NCBI GenBank assembly: GCA_900546285.1
Contig: URCJ01000003.1
Coordinates: 12,047-76,046, forward strand
Length of the DNA: 64,000 nucleotides
Source: an uncultured Solobacterium sp.
GTDB taxonomy: Bacteria; Bacillota_I; Bacilli_A; Erysipelotrichales; Erysipelotrichaceae
Reading direction: 5' to 3'
Shown: positions 24,463-33,900 of the stretch, in pieces
Numbering within the stretch: position 1 is the first letter of the stretch
How the letters are laid out: the number at the start of each line of letters is the position of its first letter
Made by a program: the position numbers and the translations under genes
Notes under the pieces: generated by a model
The model's database searches: none
Seen by the model: only the letters and a program-made list of their open reading frames with translations
What the model was told of the DNA's origin: nothing

Positions 24463-25587
24463 ATGGCAAAAAGAGATTATTATGAGGTACTAGGTGTTTC
24501 TAAGGGTGCTAGTGCCGATGAAATAAAAAAAGCTTATCGTAAATTAGCCAAAAAGTATCATCCTGATGTAAATAAGGCTAAGGATGCTGAAGAGAAGTTT
24601 AAGGAAATAAATGAGGCCTACGAAGTACTATCTGATGATCAAAAGAAGCAGATATATGATAACTATGGTTTTGATGGTCTTGAAGGTAATATGGGACAAG
24701 GTGGCTTCTCTAATTTCTCAGGAGGCTTTGACGATTTAGGCGATATCTTCTCTCAGTTTATGGGAGGCATGGGCGGTTTTGGAGGCTTTAGTAGAGGAGC
24801 TTCTAGACAAAGTGGCCCAATTAAAGGCGAGAACAAATATGTTCAAATGTCTATTGAATTCTTAGAGGCAGTCAAAGGTGCTACTAAGACTATTAAAGTA
24901 TCAGTAGATCGTAAGTGTCCTAAGTGTAACGGTACTGGCGCTAAGTCAGCTAGTGATATTAAGACGTGTCCTAGATGTAATGGTAGTGGCAAGGTGACAA
25001 GTGCTAAGCGTACACCATTTGGTATGATGCAGTCAGTTGTTGATTGTCCTGATTGTCATGGCAGTGGTAAGATTATTACCAATAAGTGTCTTGAATGTGG
25101 TGGCGCAGGTTATGAAACTAAGGTAGAAACCGTAGAGATTAAGATTCCAGCAGGTATTTCAACAGGTCAACAAGTAAGAGTTGCTGGCTATGGCGAAAGA
25201 GGCTATAACGGTGGTGATAATGGTGACTTGTATATTGAAATTATTGTTAAGTCACATGACTTCTTTGTAAGAGAGGGCAATGATATCTATGTTGAAGTTC
25301 CTATTTCAGCAGTAGATGCAACCCTTGGTACTACAATTGATGTGCCTACTTGTAATGGTGAATGTGAATTAAATATTCCAGCCGGTACTCAACCTGGTCA
25401 AAAGTTGCGTTTAAGGGGATATGGTGTTAAGTCACTTAGAACTAATGCGGTTGGTGATCAATACTGTGTGATTAAGGTTGTTATTCCTACTAAGTTAAGT
25501 AGAGAGGAAAAGGAACTTTATACTAAGTTACAGGGTAAGTCTGGCAAGGAATCAGTGTTTGATAAGTTTAAGAAATCTTTTAAGTAA
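24463..25587 (+). CDS. dnaJ: Chaperone protein DnaJ (Hsp40)
   Basis: 374 residues with the J domain (HPD at about 33-35), a Gly/Phe-rich linker (about 75-115) and four CxxCxGxG zinc repeats (CPKCNGTG, CPRCNGSG, CPDCHGSG, CLECGGAG). It delivers substrates to DnaK and stimulates its ATPase. Ribosome site AAGGAAGG. A hairpin, AAGTAAGG (25582-25589) with CCTTACTT (25596-25603), overlaps its stop codon without a T-run and may attenuate reading into clpB. Confidence 0.97.
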   Translation: MAKRDYYEVLGVSKGASADEIKKAYRKLAKKYHPDVNKAKDAEEKFKEINEAYEVLSDDQKKQIYDNYGFDGLEGNMGQGGFSNFSGGFDDLGDIFSQFMGGMGGFGGFSRGASRQSGPIKGENKYVQMSIEFLEAVKGATKTIKVSVDRKCPKCNGTGAKSASDIKTCPRCNGSGKVTSAKRTPFGMMQSVVDCPDCHGSGKIITNKCLECGGAGYETKVETVEIKIPAGISTGQQVRVAGYGERGYNGGDNGDLYIEIIVKSHDFFVREGNDIYVEVPISAVDATLGTTIDVPTCNGECELNIPAGTQPGQKLRLRGYGVKSLRTNAVGDQYCVIKVVIPTKLSREEKELYTKLQGKSGKESVFDKFKKSFK

Positions 25588-25618
25588 GGGTAATTCCTTA
25601 CTTTAAAAATAATGCGCA

Positions 25619-25645
25619 TTAGCACTCTAGTAGTTGAAGTGCTAG
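25619..25645 (+). promoter_or_regulatory. CIRCE operator of clpB
   Basis: TTAGCACTC-N9-AAGTGCTAG, 27 bp, immediately before the clpB ribosome site. HrcA would therefore control clpB separately from the dnaK transcript. Confidence 0.85.
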
Positions 25646-25656
25646 AAAGGAGAATT

Positions 25657-28212
25657 ATGGAATTAGAGAAGACGACTGAAAAGTTACAGAAAATCTTAAT
25701 TAAAGCTTTGAACATCTGTAAGGATTATCATAATCCAGAGATATGTGATGAGCATATGTTTAAGGCTTATCTTGATGATGATGACATTAGAAAGATTCTT
25801 AGCGAATTAAAGTGTGATGTTAATGAACTGATTAATGTCACTAATAATTCTCTTAATAGTCTTCCTAGTAATGATTCTACAAATGATCCTTCCATTAGTA
25901 GATATTTATACGAAAGCTATAATGAGGCGTTAAAACTTTCTAAGGAAAAGGGCGATAAATACTTGGGTGCTTTAGATTTGTTCGCTGTTGAATTGTTTAA
26001 TGATTCATCTTTCACTAAACTTTTAAGAAAGCATATTAAGTTTAATAAGAAGGAATTAATAGAAAAGATTAATAAAGAAAGGGGAACTACTATGGTCAAT
26101 AATCAAAATGATGAAAACAACATCAATCCACTAGAGAAGTATGGTAGAAATCTAGTTATTGATGTCAAAGAAGGTAAGATTGATCCTGTCATCGGTAGAG
26201 ATGAGGAAATAAGAAGAGTAATTGAAATATTGTCTCGTAAGACTAAGAATAATCCAGTTCTTATTGGTGAACCAGGTGTTGGTAAGACTGCGATTGTAGA
26301 AGGTTTGGCATGGCGTATCTTTAATGGCGATGTTCCTGCTTCTTTAAAGGATAAGGAACTATATGAACTAGACTTAGGTTCTTTGATTGCTGGTGCTAAG
26401 TATCAAGGTGAATTTGAGGAAAGATTAAAGTCAGTTTTAAAGGCTGTTAAGGATAAGGATGGCCAAGTCATCATGTTTATTGATGAGATTCACAATCTTG
26501 TCGGTGCTGGTAAGAGCAGTGGCGCCATGGATGCTGCTAATTTGTTAAAGCCAATGTTGGCTCGTGGTGAGTTAAAGTGTATTGGTGCTACTACTTTCGA
26601 TGAATATAGACAATATATTGAAAAGGATGCAGCACTAGAAAGACGTTTCCAAAAAGTTACTGTAGATGAACCGAGTGTTGAAGAGACTATTTCAATTCTA
26701 AGAGGCCTAAAGGATAGATTTGAGGCTCATCATGGTGTAACTATTAAGGATGAGGCTATTATCGCTTCAGCTGTATTGTCTAATCGTTATATTACAGATA
26801 GATTCCTTCCGGATAAGGCTATCGACTTGATTGATGAGGCTTGTGCTTCTACAAGAGTTGATATGGATTCTATGCCTACTGAGCTATATGAGCTTGAGCA
26901 TAAGAAGAAACAGTTGGAGATTGAAGAGGTATCTTTGAAGAAGGAAAAAGATGATGATAAGGCCATGAAGCGTTTAGTTGATCTTCAAGATGATTTGAAG
27001 GAAGTTAATGAAAAGTATAATACTTTGCATGCTAAGTGGTTGGATGAGAAGAAAGAATTAATTCAAAGTAAGACTTTAAGAGAAGACTTAGAGAAGGCAA
27101 AGCTAGAGTATACAAATGCTGAGCAGGCTGGTGATTATGCCAAGGCTTCAGAATTAAAATTTAGTACTATTCCAAGTCTTGAGGCTAAGATTAAGGCTTC
27201 TAAGGAAGCTGATAAGAATGGCAGAATGTTGTCAGAAGTTGTTGATGAAGAGGCTATTGCCAAGGTTGTATCTAAGTGGACTCATATTGAGACTACAAAA
27301 CTATTAAAGACTGAAAGAGATAAGTTATTAAAGCTTGATGATATCTTAAAAGAAAGAGTCATGGGCCAAGATGATGCCCTAAAGCTTGTTACCGATGCAA
27401 TTTTGAGAAATAAGGCTAATATTGGTGATATTAATAGACCAATAGGTTCATTCTTGTTCTTGGGTCCTACAGGTGTTGGCAAGACTGAGGTTGCTAAGGC
27501 ATTAGCTGAACAATTGTTTGATGATGAAAACAAGATTGTTCGTATCGATATGTCTGAATATATGGAGAAGTTCTCAGTGTCTAGATTAATTGGTGCTCCT
27601 CCTGGCTATGTAGGTTATGAAGAGGGTGGCCAATTGACTGAGGCTGTTAGAAGAAAACCTTATTCTATTGTCTTATTAGATGAGATTGAGAAGGCTCATC
27701 CAGATGTCTTTAATATCTTGTTACAAATACTAGATGATGGTCGTATTACTGATTCTAAGGGTGTTACAGTTGATTTCAAGAATACTGTAATTATTATGAC
27801 TTCTAACTTAGGTTCTGAGTTTGCGTTTGAACCAGATAAAGAGAAGAAGGCTAAGGAATATGATATGGCTATTAAGAATGCCTTTAAGCCTGAGTTTGTA
27901 AACCGTATTGATGAGATTATTATCTTTAATCCATTGAACGAAACAGTAATCAAGGATATCGCTAAGAAGTTTATTGGACAACTTGTTAATAGAATGAAGG
28001 ACAATGATGTTGAATTATCTTTCTCTGATAAGGCTTTAGATAAGATATCACATGAAGGCTTTGATCCAAACTTTGGTGCTAGACCTATGAAGCGTCATAT
28101 TCAAAGAGAGGTTGAATCTAAGTTAGCTAGATTTGTGATTGCTAATCCGGATTGTAAGAAGATCTTGGTTGATGTTGAAAATGATGATTATGTTGTAAGA
28201 GATGTGGCTTAG
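25657..28212 (+). CDS. clpB: Disaggregase chaperone ClpB (Hsp100)
   Basis: 851 residues. An N-terminal Clp repeat domain is followed by AAA-1 with GEPGVGKT, a coiled-coil middle domain (about 400-520) that marks ClpB rather than ClpC, and AAA-2 with GPTGVGKT and GGQLTEAVRRKPYS. It lacks a ClpP-binding loop that I can see. It resolves aggregates with DnaK. ATG 25657 follows AAAGGAGA; an in-frame ATG at 25612 would put the CIRCE inside the coding region. A decayed copy of this gene's 3' end lies 1 kb downstream. Confidence 0.95.
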   Translation: MELEKTTEKLQKILIKALNICKDYHNPEICDEHMFKAYLDDDDIRKILSELKCDVNELINVTNNSLNSLPSNDSTNDPSISRYLYESYNEALKLSKEKGDKYLGALDLFAVELFNDSSFTKLLRKHIKFNKKELIEKINKERGTTMVNNQNDENNINPLEKYGRNLVIDVKEGKIDPVIGRDEEIRRVIEILSRKTKNNPVLIGEPGVGKTAIVEGLAWRIFNGDVPASLKDKELYELDLGSLIAGAKYQGEFEERLKSVLKAVKDKDGQVIMFIDEIHNLVGAGKSSGAMDAANLLKPMLARGELKCIGATTFDEYRQYIEKDAALERRFQKVTVDEPSVEETISILRGLKDRFEAHHGVTIKDEAIIASAVLSNRYITDRFLPDKAIDLIDEACASTRVDMDSMPTELYELEHKKKQLEIEEVSLKKEKDDDKAMKRLVDLQDDLKEVNEKYNTLHAKWLDEKKELIQSKTLREDLEKAKLEYTNAEQAGDYAKASELKFSTIPSLEAKIKASKEADKNGRMLSEVVDEEAIAKVVSKWTHIETTKLLKTERDKLLKLDDILKERVMGQDDALKLVTDAILRNKANIGDINRPIGSFLFLGPTGVGKTEVAKALAEQLFDDENKIVRIDMSEYMEKFSVSRLIGAPPGYVGYEEGGQLTEAVRRKPYSIVLLDEIEKAHPDVFNILLQILDDGRITDSKGVTVDFKNTVIIMTSNLGSEFAFEPDKEKKAKEYDMAIKNAFKPEFVNRIDEIIIFNPLNETVIKDIAKKFIGQLVNRMKDNDVELSFSDKALDKISHEGFDPNFGARPMKRHIQREVESKLARFVIANPDCKKILVDVENDDYVVRDVA

Positions 28213-28227
28213 CCATGTCTCTTTTTT
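28198..28227 (+). terminator. Terminator of clpB
   Basis: AGAGATGTGGC (28198-28208) and GCCATGTCTCT (28212-28222) form a stem with two internal mismatches, then T6. The stop codon is in the stem. Confidence 0.7.
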
Positions 28228-28304
28228 ATGATTTATAACTAAAAAGATGCTAAGTATTCTTTAACATCTTGTTTGATTATGATGATTAATATAAAAAATT
28301 CTTC

Positions 28305-28580
28305 TTAAAACAATTCTGAATGAGAGTTTCTTCTATACAAAATCAAAACTAATATTTCATCTTTTATCTCATAAACCAATAGCCAATCAGGTTCTATATG
28401 ACATTCATGCGTCCCTTTATATTTACCTGTTAGCTCATGGTCTCTATATTTTATATCTAAAGTTTCTCCATTTGCTAATTTTTCTATGACATTATAAAGT
28501 TTATTTAAATCTTTGTTTTGCTTTTTAGCTATCTTAAGTTCTTTTTTAAACTTATTTGTGAATTCCACATCATATTTCAT
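28305..28580 (-). CDS. YafQ-family mRNA interferase toxin
   Basis: 91 residues of the RelE superfamily, YafQ branch. HELTGKYKGTHECHIEPDWL (about 48-67) and the C-terminal NSHSELF give the expected catalytic set: His48, His61, Asp65, His87. YafQ cuts mRNA at the ribosomal A site. Its start overlaps the antitoxin stop by 4 nt on the minus strand, opposite to all neighbours. Confidence 0.92.
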   Translation of the reverse strand: MKYDVEFTNKFKKELKIAKKQNKDLNKLYNVIEKLANGETLDIKYRDHELTGKYKGTHECHIEPDWLLVYEIKDEILVLILYRRNSHSELF

Positions 28581-28849
28581 TCTTCTAGTGCTTTCTTAAG
28601 ATCTTCCATATTTGAATATTTAGGGGCATTAGGGTCTTTTAACATTTTTCTACCTTCCTCGATAGCCTCAATAGTTTCTTTGTTTGGAGTATCTAGCTTA
28701 AGTTCAAAAGGAATTCCATTTTCTCTGATAGTTGTTCTTAAAAACATATTGATTGCAGTTGTCATATTCAAGCCAAGTTGATTGAAAATGTCTTCCGCTT
28801 GTTCTTTTACTGTTTTATCAGTTCTTATATTTAAATTTGTTGTATTCAT
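28577..28849 (-). CDS. RelB/DinJ-family antitoxin
   Basis: 90 residues. The N-terminal ribbon-helix-helix (LNIRTDKTVKEQAEDIFNQL, then MTTAINMFLR) is typical of DinJ, and the C-terminal half wraps the toxin. It represses its own operon with YafQ. AGGAGG on the minus strand precedes ATG. A promoter is visible upstream on the same strand. Confidence 0.92.
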   Translation of the reverse strand: MNTTNLNIRTDKTVKEQAEDIFNQLGLNMTTAINMFLRTTIRENGIPFELKLDTPNKETIEAIEEGRKMLKDPNAPKYSNMEDLKKALEE

Positions 28850-28869
28850 AGCATCTTCCTCCTATGTTT

Positions 28870-28898
28870 ATTTTATAAAGAAATGTAGTTATTTTCAA
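28870..28898 (-). promoter_or_regulatory. Promoter of the DinJ/YafQ operon
   Basis: On the minus strand TTGAAA (28898-28893), 17-bp spacer, TAAAAT (28875-28870). A GTATG-TTT-CATAC palindrome at 28918-28930 could be an operator. Confidence 0.55.
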
Positions 28899-29044
28899 TA
28901 CATTGTCATTATAATATGTATGTTTCATACTTATTAATGATTATGATATGGTTTATTGATACTAATTATATTTCTACAGTCTATATTATTTTCAATGACT
29001 GTCTTGACTTGCCCACTAGTCTTGCAATAACTATTTATTGCCAT

Positions 29045-29285
29045 GTTCTACATTTATTAATAGAGTGAATGATAATAATATTTGATTGCCTTCTTTATAT
29101 AAGATTTCACATAATGTCTTTGAACTAAACTTTAACGATTGAACCATGAAGTTTTGTATTAAAAAGCAATTGAAATTTGGTTATCTAGATTTGCAATAAC
29201 TAATCTGGATGCTAAGAAGATTATTATTATGTTGATAATGACGATTATGCTGTAAGAGATGTAACTTAGCTATGTCTCTTTTTAA
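29045..29285 (+). pseudogene. Decayed duplicate of the clpB 3' end with its terminator
   Basis: This stretch aligns with the last ~240 bp of clpB (about 27980-28227). Examples: TAAGATTTCACAT (29100) against TAAGATATCACAT (28041), TGTAAGAGATGT (29251) against TGTAAGAGATGT (28194), and CTTAGCTATGTCTCTTTT against CTTAGCCATGTCTCTTTT. The two copies run collinearly over 170 bp with a 2-nt length difference, and upstream the copy lacks about 12 nt. It has stop codons and shifts, so it is not translated. The rest of 28850-29323 holds only the DinJ promoter and AT-rich DNA without recognisable genes. Confidence 0.75.
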
Positions 29286-29323
29286 ATGTTAAAATAGATG
29301 GAGAAGGATTAAGGAATTATAAA

Positions 29324-31021
29324 ATGAGTTTACAATTAAAATTACCTATTGGATATGAGAATTTTGAAGAATTACGTACTAAAGATTTTTATTATGTTGA
29401 TAAAACAAAATTAGTAGAACAGTTGATAGATAATATAGGCAAAGTAAACTTATTTACTCGTCCTCGTCGATTTGGCAAGACTCTTAATATGAGCATGTTA
29501 AAGAGTTTCTTTGAAATTGGAACGAATAGTTCTTTATTTGATGGTCTATATATTTCTAATAATAATAAGATTTGTGAAGAATATATGGGTAAGTATCCTG
29601 TTGTTTTTATTACTTTAAAAAATGTAGATGGCTCTAGTTTTAAGGAAGCAAAAGATAGACTAATAGATATAGTTGCTTATGAAGCTAAGCGTTTTTCTTA
29701 TCTTTTAGAAGCCGATACTTTATCAATAGATGAAAAAGATAGTTACAAAGCTATTACGAATATGGTAAATGGCTCTTTTACGATAGATGAAAAGAATCTA
29801 TTAAGATCTTTAAAAACTTTATCTGAATTGTTATGCAAATACCATAATCAAAGAGTTGTGATTTTAATTGATGAGTATGATGTTCCGTTGGATAAAGCGT
29901 TTAAACATGGTTATTATAAAGAGATGGTATCTTTGATAAGAGGCTTGTTCGGCGATGCTTTAAAAACTAATGATGCTTTAGAATTTGCTATTTTAACTGG
30001 TTGTTTACGAGTATCTAAAGAAAGTATATTTACAGGACTTAATAATTTTAAAACACTTTCTATTACTGATTCTAGATTTGATGAAATGTTTGGTTTTACT
30101 GATGATGAAGTCAAAGAAATGCTTGAATACTACAATTTGGAAAGCAAACTTGATGAGTGTAGAAAATGGTATGATGGATATCGCTTTGGCAATACAAATA
30201 TCTATTGTCCTTGGGATGTTATTAATTATGTGGATAGAATTAAGGATGATAAGAATGCTTTGCCTGAAAGTTATTGGATTAATACAAGTGGTAATGATTT
30301 AGTTAAAAGATTCATAGATAAAGCTAATAAAACAACAAGAGATGAAATAGAAAGATTAATTGAAGGTGAATCAATTCAAAAGAAAATTCGTTTAGATTTA
30401 ACTTATGATGAAATTGATAACAGTGTTGATAATCTTTGGAGTGTGTTATTTACAACAGGTTATTTAACTTTTACTACTAGCAAGATTGATGGAACTTATG
30501 AATTATTAATTCCTAATAGAGAAGTTAAGGAGGTTTTTGTAAATCAAATTCAGGAATGGTTTAATGAAAAAATTTTCTCTAAGACAAGTGATTTAGAGGC
30601 TTTTTGGAGTGCCTTTGAAATTGGTAATACGAATATAATAGAAAATTATTTAAATAGATTGTTGAGTAATTCCATTAGTGTTTTTGATACCAGGGAAAAA
30701 GAAAACTCTTATCATAATTTGATGTTGGGTATTTTGACTGGAAATGAAAATTGGCTTGTAAAATCAAATGTAGAAGCTGGTGAGGGTTTTGCGGATATTA
30801 TTGTAGAAACAGATGATCCTGATGCTGGCATTATACTTGAGTTAAAATTTACAAAAGATATCAGTGAAATGGAAGGCTTATGTCAAAAAGCATTAAAACA
30901 AATTGATGATAAAAGATATTTTGAGTTTCTTTTAAATCAAGATAGAACTAATGTCTTATTGTATGGAATGTGTTTCTGTAAGAAGAGATGTAAAGTAATT
31001 GCTAAAAAGTTGGAAAAGTAA
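29324..31021 (+). CDS. AAA-ATPase-like protein with C-terminal PD-(D/E)XK nuclease-like domain
   Basis: 565 residues. The opening IGYENFEELRTKDFYYVDKT and FTRPRRFGKT (P-loop, about 45-54) are typical of the AAA-ATPase-like family often seen with a C-terminal PDDEXK_9 domain. ILIDEYDVPLD is the Walker B. The C-terminus has GFADIIVE...GIILELKFT (about 488-510), the D-x(n)-ExK nuclease core. Members occur in many copies in gut anaerobes and their role is unknown. It sits beside the clpB remnant in an accessory patch, with TAAGGA as a ribosome site. Confidence 0.85.
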   Translation: MSLQLKLPIGYENFEELRTKDFYYVDKTKLVEQLIDNIGKVNLFTRPRRFGKTLNMSMLKSFFEIGTNSSLFDGLYISNNNKICEEYMGKYPVVFITLKNVDGSSFKEAKDRLIDIVAYEAKRFSYLLEADTLSIDEKDSYKAITNMVNGSFTIDEKNLLRSLKTLSELLCKYHNQRVVILIDEYDVPLDKAFKHGYYKEMVSLIRGLFGDALKTNDALEFAILTGCLRVSKESIFTGLNNFKTLSITDSRFDEMFGFTDDEVKEMLEYYNLESKLDECRKWYDGYRFGNTNIYCPWDVINYVDRIKDDKNALPESYWINTSGNDLVKRFIDKANKTTRDEIERLIEGESIQKKIRLDLTYDEIDNSVDNLWSVLFTTGYLTFTTSKIDGTYELLIPNREVKEVFVNQIQEWFNEKIFSKTSDLEAFWSAFEIGNTNIIENYLNRLLSNSISVFDTREKENSYHNLMLGILTGNENWLVKSNVEAGEGFADIIVETDDPDAGIILELKFTKDISEMEGLCQKALKQIDDKRYFEFLLNQDRTNVLLYGMCFCKKRCKVIAKKLEK

Positions 31022-31102
31022 CAAAATTAGTTGTTTTTAGGTTGGAAAATCATACAAAATAAGCGATATTTAGGCTGGAAAAGTAGCGATCAAAAATCTC
31101 CA

Positions 31103-31131
31103 TTGTGAAAATTGGTCAATTATCTTATAAT
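31103..31131 (+). promoter_or_regulatory. Promoter of rny-ymdB-pilin
   Basis: TTGTGA (31103-31108), 17-bp spacer, TATAAT (31126-31131), 46 nt before the rny start codon. Confidence 0.65.
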
Positions 31132-31177
31132 TATTAAGGATTTATTCCACGATTAAAAAAGTAATAGGAGGAAAGTT

Positions 31178-32734
31178 ATGGGAGAATTTAACTTTGCTTC
31201 CGTTTTATTTGGTGTTATTGGTCTATTCATTGGCGTTGTGATTATGTTTTTTGTGAACAAGTCACATTTAAATAAGGCTAAGGATGAGGCTAAGAAAGTC
31301 TTAGAAGAGGCTGCGCAACAAGCTAAGAACACTTTAAAACAAGCTGTTCTTGATAGCAAGACGCAAGCTTATGAATTGAAACTTCAAGCTGAGAAAGAAA
31401 TTAAAGAAAGAAAATCAGAATTGCAAGATCAAGAAGCTAAGATCCTTAGAAGAGAGGATTCTCTAAATTTTCGTGATGAGAATTTGAATGCTAAGGAAAA
31501 GAGTCTTGATCAAAAGCTAAAGAAAGTTGATGACAAGACTGCCCAATTAAATAGAATGGAAGCTGAACTTCAATCTAGGATTGATGGTCAAATTGCGCTT
31601 TTGGAGCGTGTTTCTAACATGAGTCAACAAGAGGCTCATGATGAACTAATGGAAGCTGTTGAAAAGAAGATGGAGAATGAGGTAGCTAGCTATATCCATG
31701 AACAAGAGGAAGAAGCAAAGCTTAGAGCTAAGGAAAAGGCTCGCCAAATTATTGCCACTGCTATTCAAAGATATTCTCAAGAAGAGAGTATTGATAGAAC
31801 AGTTTCTGTAGTAGCATTACCAAATGAAGAAATGAAGGGTAGAATCATTGGAAGAGAAGGTAGAAACATTAGAGCTATTGAACAAGCTACTGGTGTTGAT
31901 CTAATTATCGATGATACTCCTGAGGCTATTACAATTTCTTGTTTTGATCCAATTAGAAGAGAGACTGCAAGACTTGCTCTTGAATTCTTAATTAAAGATG
32001 GACGTATTCAACCAGGTAGAATTGAGGATGTAGTTAATAAGGTTTCTAAGGAAATGGATGAAAACATCATGAAATATGGTGAAGAGGCTTGTTTCAAATT
32101 AAAGATTGGTAGAATGGACAAAGAATTAGTTAAGCTAATTGGTAGATTAAGATATAGATATTCTTATGGCCAAAATGGTTTAGAGCATTCTATGGAAGTT
32201 GCTGCTTTCTCTGGTATGATGGCTGCTGAACTTGGTTTAAATCAAAATCTTGCTAAAAGAGCTGGTTTATTACATGATATCGGTAAGGCTGTTGACTTTG
32301 AACAAGAGGGAACTCACGTTGAACTTGGTGCTAAATTAGCTAAGAAGTATGGTGAAAATGAAGTAGTTATAAATGCTATTGAAGCTCACCATGGTGATAA
32401 GGAACCTACAGGTATTATTTCTTATCTTGTTGCTGCTGCAGATACATTAAGTGCTGCAAGACCTGGTGCAAGATATGAGGGTATGGAAAACTATATTGAA
32501 AGACTTGAGAACCTTGAAAAGATTGCGAATGACTTTGATGGAGTTGATAAAGCTTTCGCTATTCAAGCTGGTAGAGAAATCAGAGTTATGGTTTTACCTG
32601 ATAAAGTAAATGATAGTAAGTGCACATTGCTTGCTAGAGAGATTAAGGATCGTATCGAGAATGAATTAACTTATCCTGGTCAAATTAAGGTTACAGTTAT
32701 TCGTGAGATGCGTGCTAACGAAATTGCTAAATAA
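31178..32734 (+). CDS. rny: Ribonuclease Y
   Basis: 518 residues. An N-terminal membrane anchor (about 5-25) is followed by a long charged coiled coil (30-200), a KH domain with IIGREGRNIRAIE (about 225-237) and an HD domain with LLHDIGKAVD. RNase Y starts mRNA decay at the membrane. AGGAGG ribosome site. Overlaps ymdB by 1 nt, the standard arrangement in Bacillota. Confidence 0.97.
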   Translation: MGEFNFASVLFGVIGLFIGVVIMFFVNKSHLNKAKDEAKKVLEEAAQQAKNTLKQAVLDSKTQAYELKLQAEKEIKERKSELQDQEAKILRREDSLNFRDENLNAKEKSLDQKLKKVDDKTAQLNRMEAELQSRIDGQIALLERVSNMSQQEAHDELMEAVEKKMENEVASYIHEQEEEAKLRAKEKARQIIATAIQRYSQEESIDRTVSVVALPNEEMKGRIIGREGRNIRAIEQATGVDLIIDDTPEAITISCFDPIRRETARLALEFLIKDGRIQPGRIEDVVNKVSKEMDENIMKYGEEACFKLKIGRMDKELVKLIGRLRYRYSYGQNGLEHSMEVAAFSGMMAAELGLNQNLAKRAGLLHDIGKAVDFEQEGTHVELGAKLAKKYGENEVVINAIEAHHGDKEPTGIISYLVAAADTLSAARPGARYEGMENYIERLENLEKIANDFDGVDKAFAIQAGREIRVMVLPDKVNDSKCTLLAREIKDRIENELTYPGQIKVTVIREMRANEIAK

Positions 32735-33510
32735 TGAGGATTTTATTTTTAGGAGACATTGTTGGTAAAAGAGGTCGCGAAGTAATTCGCGACTTTTTGC
32801 CTTCATTGAAAGACAAATATCAACCTGATTTTATTATTGTTAATGGTGAAAATGCTGCTCATGGTAAGGGTCTAACTATTAAAATCTATAATGAATTTAT
32901 GTCTTATGGTATTGATTGTATTACAATGGGTAATCACACCTTCTCTAAGAAAGAAATTATTGATCATTTAGATGAAATGAATAAGCTGGTTTGTCCTTAT
33001 AACCATATTAGTAATCTAGGTAAGGGTTATCGTATCTTTAAATGTAAAGGCAAGAAGATTTGTGTTGTTAATTTATTGGGCCTTGTTATGCAAGAAGAAT
33101 ATGCAACCAATCCTTATAATGCGATGGATAAGATCTTAAAAGATACTTTATCTAAGAATATTGATTTATATATCGTTGATTATCATGCTGAAACAACAGC
33201 TGAAAAAAGAGTGTTCTTTGAATATTATAAGAATAAGATTAATGCAGTACTTGGCACTCATACTCATATTCAAACAGCTGATGAACAAATAATTGATGGA
33301 AAAGCTTTTATGACTGATGTAGGTATGTGTGGCCCTTTTGATTCTATTATTGGAAGAGACATAGATGAATGTATTAGAAAGCTTATTTTTAATGAACAAA
33401 CTAGATTTACTGTATCTATGAGCAATCCTATACTAAATGGAGTGTTCTTAGAATATAATGATGACAATAATATGTGCACAAAAATAGAAAGGATTCAAAT
33501 AAGACCATGA
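32734..33510 (+). CDS. ymdB: YmdB-family metallophosphoesterase
   Basis: 258 residues. Metal-binding motifs are GDIVG (7-11), NGENAAHG, GNHTF and GTHTHIQTAD, all characteristic of YmdB, a phosphodiesterase acting on 2',3'- or 3',5'-cAMP that affects biofilm and motility decisions in Bacillus. It overlaps rny by 1 nt and the next pilin gene by 4 nt, which links RNA turnover and pilin expression in one transcript. Confidence 0.95.
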   Translation: MRILFLGDIVGKRGREVIRDFLPSLKDKYQPDFIIVNGENAAHGKGLTIKIYNEFMSYGIDCITMGNHTFSKKEIIDHLDEMNKLVCPYNHISNLGKGYRIFKCKGKKICVVNLLGLVMQEEYATNPYNAMDKILKDTLSKNIDLYIVDYHAETTAEKRVFFEYYKNKINAVLGTHTHIQTADEQIIDGKAFMTDVGMCGPFDSIIGRDIDECIRKLIFNEQTRFTVSMSNPILNGVFLEYNDDNNMCTKIERIQIRP

Positions 33511-33893
33511 AACAAACAAATAGAAAAGGATTTACTTTAGCTGAATTATTAATCGTAGTAGCAATTATTGCAGTACTTGTAGCTATTGCGATACCTGTAT
33601 TTACTAAACAATTGCATAATGCAAGAGCAGCAACAGACTTGGCTAATGTTAGATCGTATTATGCAGAAATTCAAGCTGATTATATGAGTACTGGGGAATA
33701 CAATAATAAAGTACCTGATTTAAATTTATCTGTAGGTGGTTATGACTATAAAACAATTACATTACTTAATGGTGAAAAAATTAAGATGTTAGCAGGTAAC
33801 TGTGCTGTCATATTTGAAGAGGGAAAAGGTTATTCTATAAGCTATAATTGTGATTCTTATCACCCCGAACACGAGCTTCTTCTAAGTAATTAA
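33507..33893 (+). CDS. Type IV pilin, plus-strand copy
   Basis: 128 residues with a class III prepilin leader: MKQTNRKG cleaved before FTLAELLIVVAIIAVLVA, Glu at +5. The C-terminal domain is small with two Cys that could close a D-loop. I chose ATG 33507, overlapping the ymdB stop by 4 nt, because it gives a normal short leader; a longer in-frame extension starts at 33474. The first 36 or so residues nearly match the minus-strand pilin at 34694-35056. Confidence 0.9.
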   Translation: MKQTNRKGFTLAELLIVVAIIAVLVAIAIPVFTKQLHNARAATDLANVRSYYAEIQADYMSTGEYNNKVPDLNLSVGGYDYKTITLLNGEKIKMLAGNCAVIFEEGKGYSISYNCDSYHPEHELLLSN

Positions 33894-33900
33894 TTTTTTT

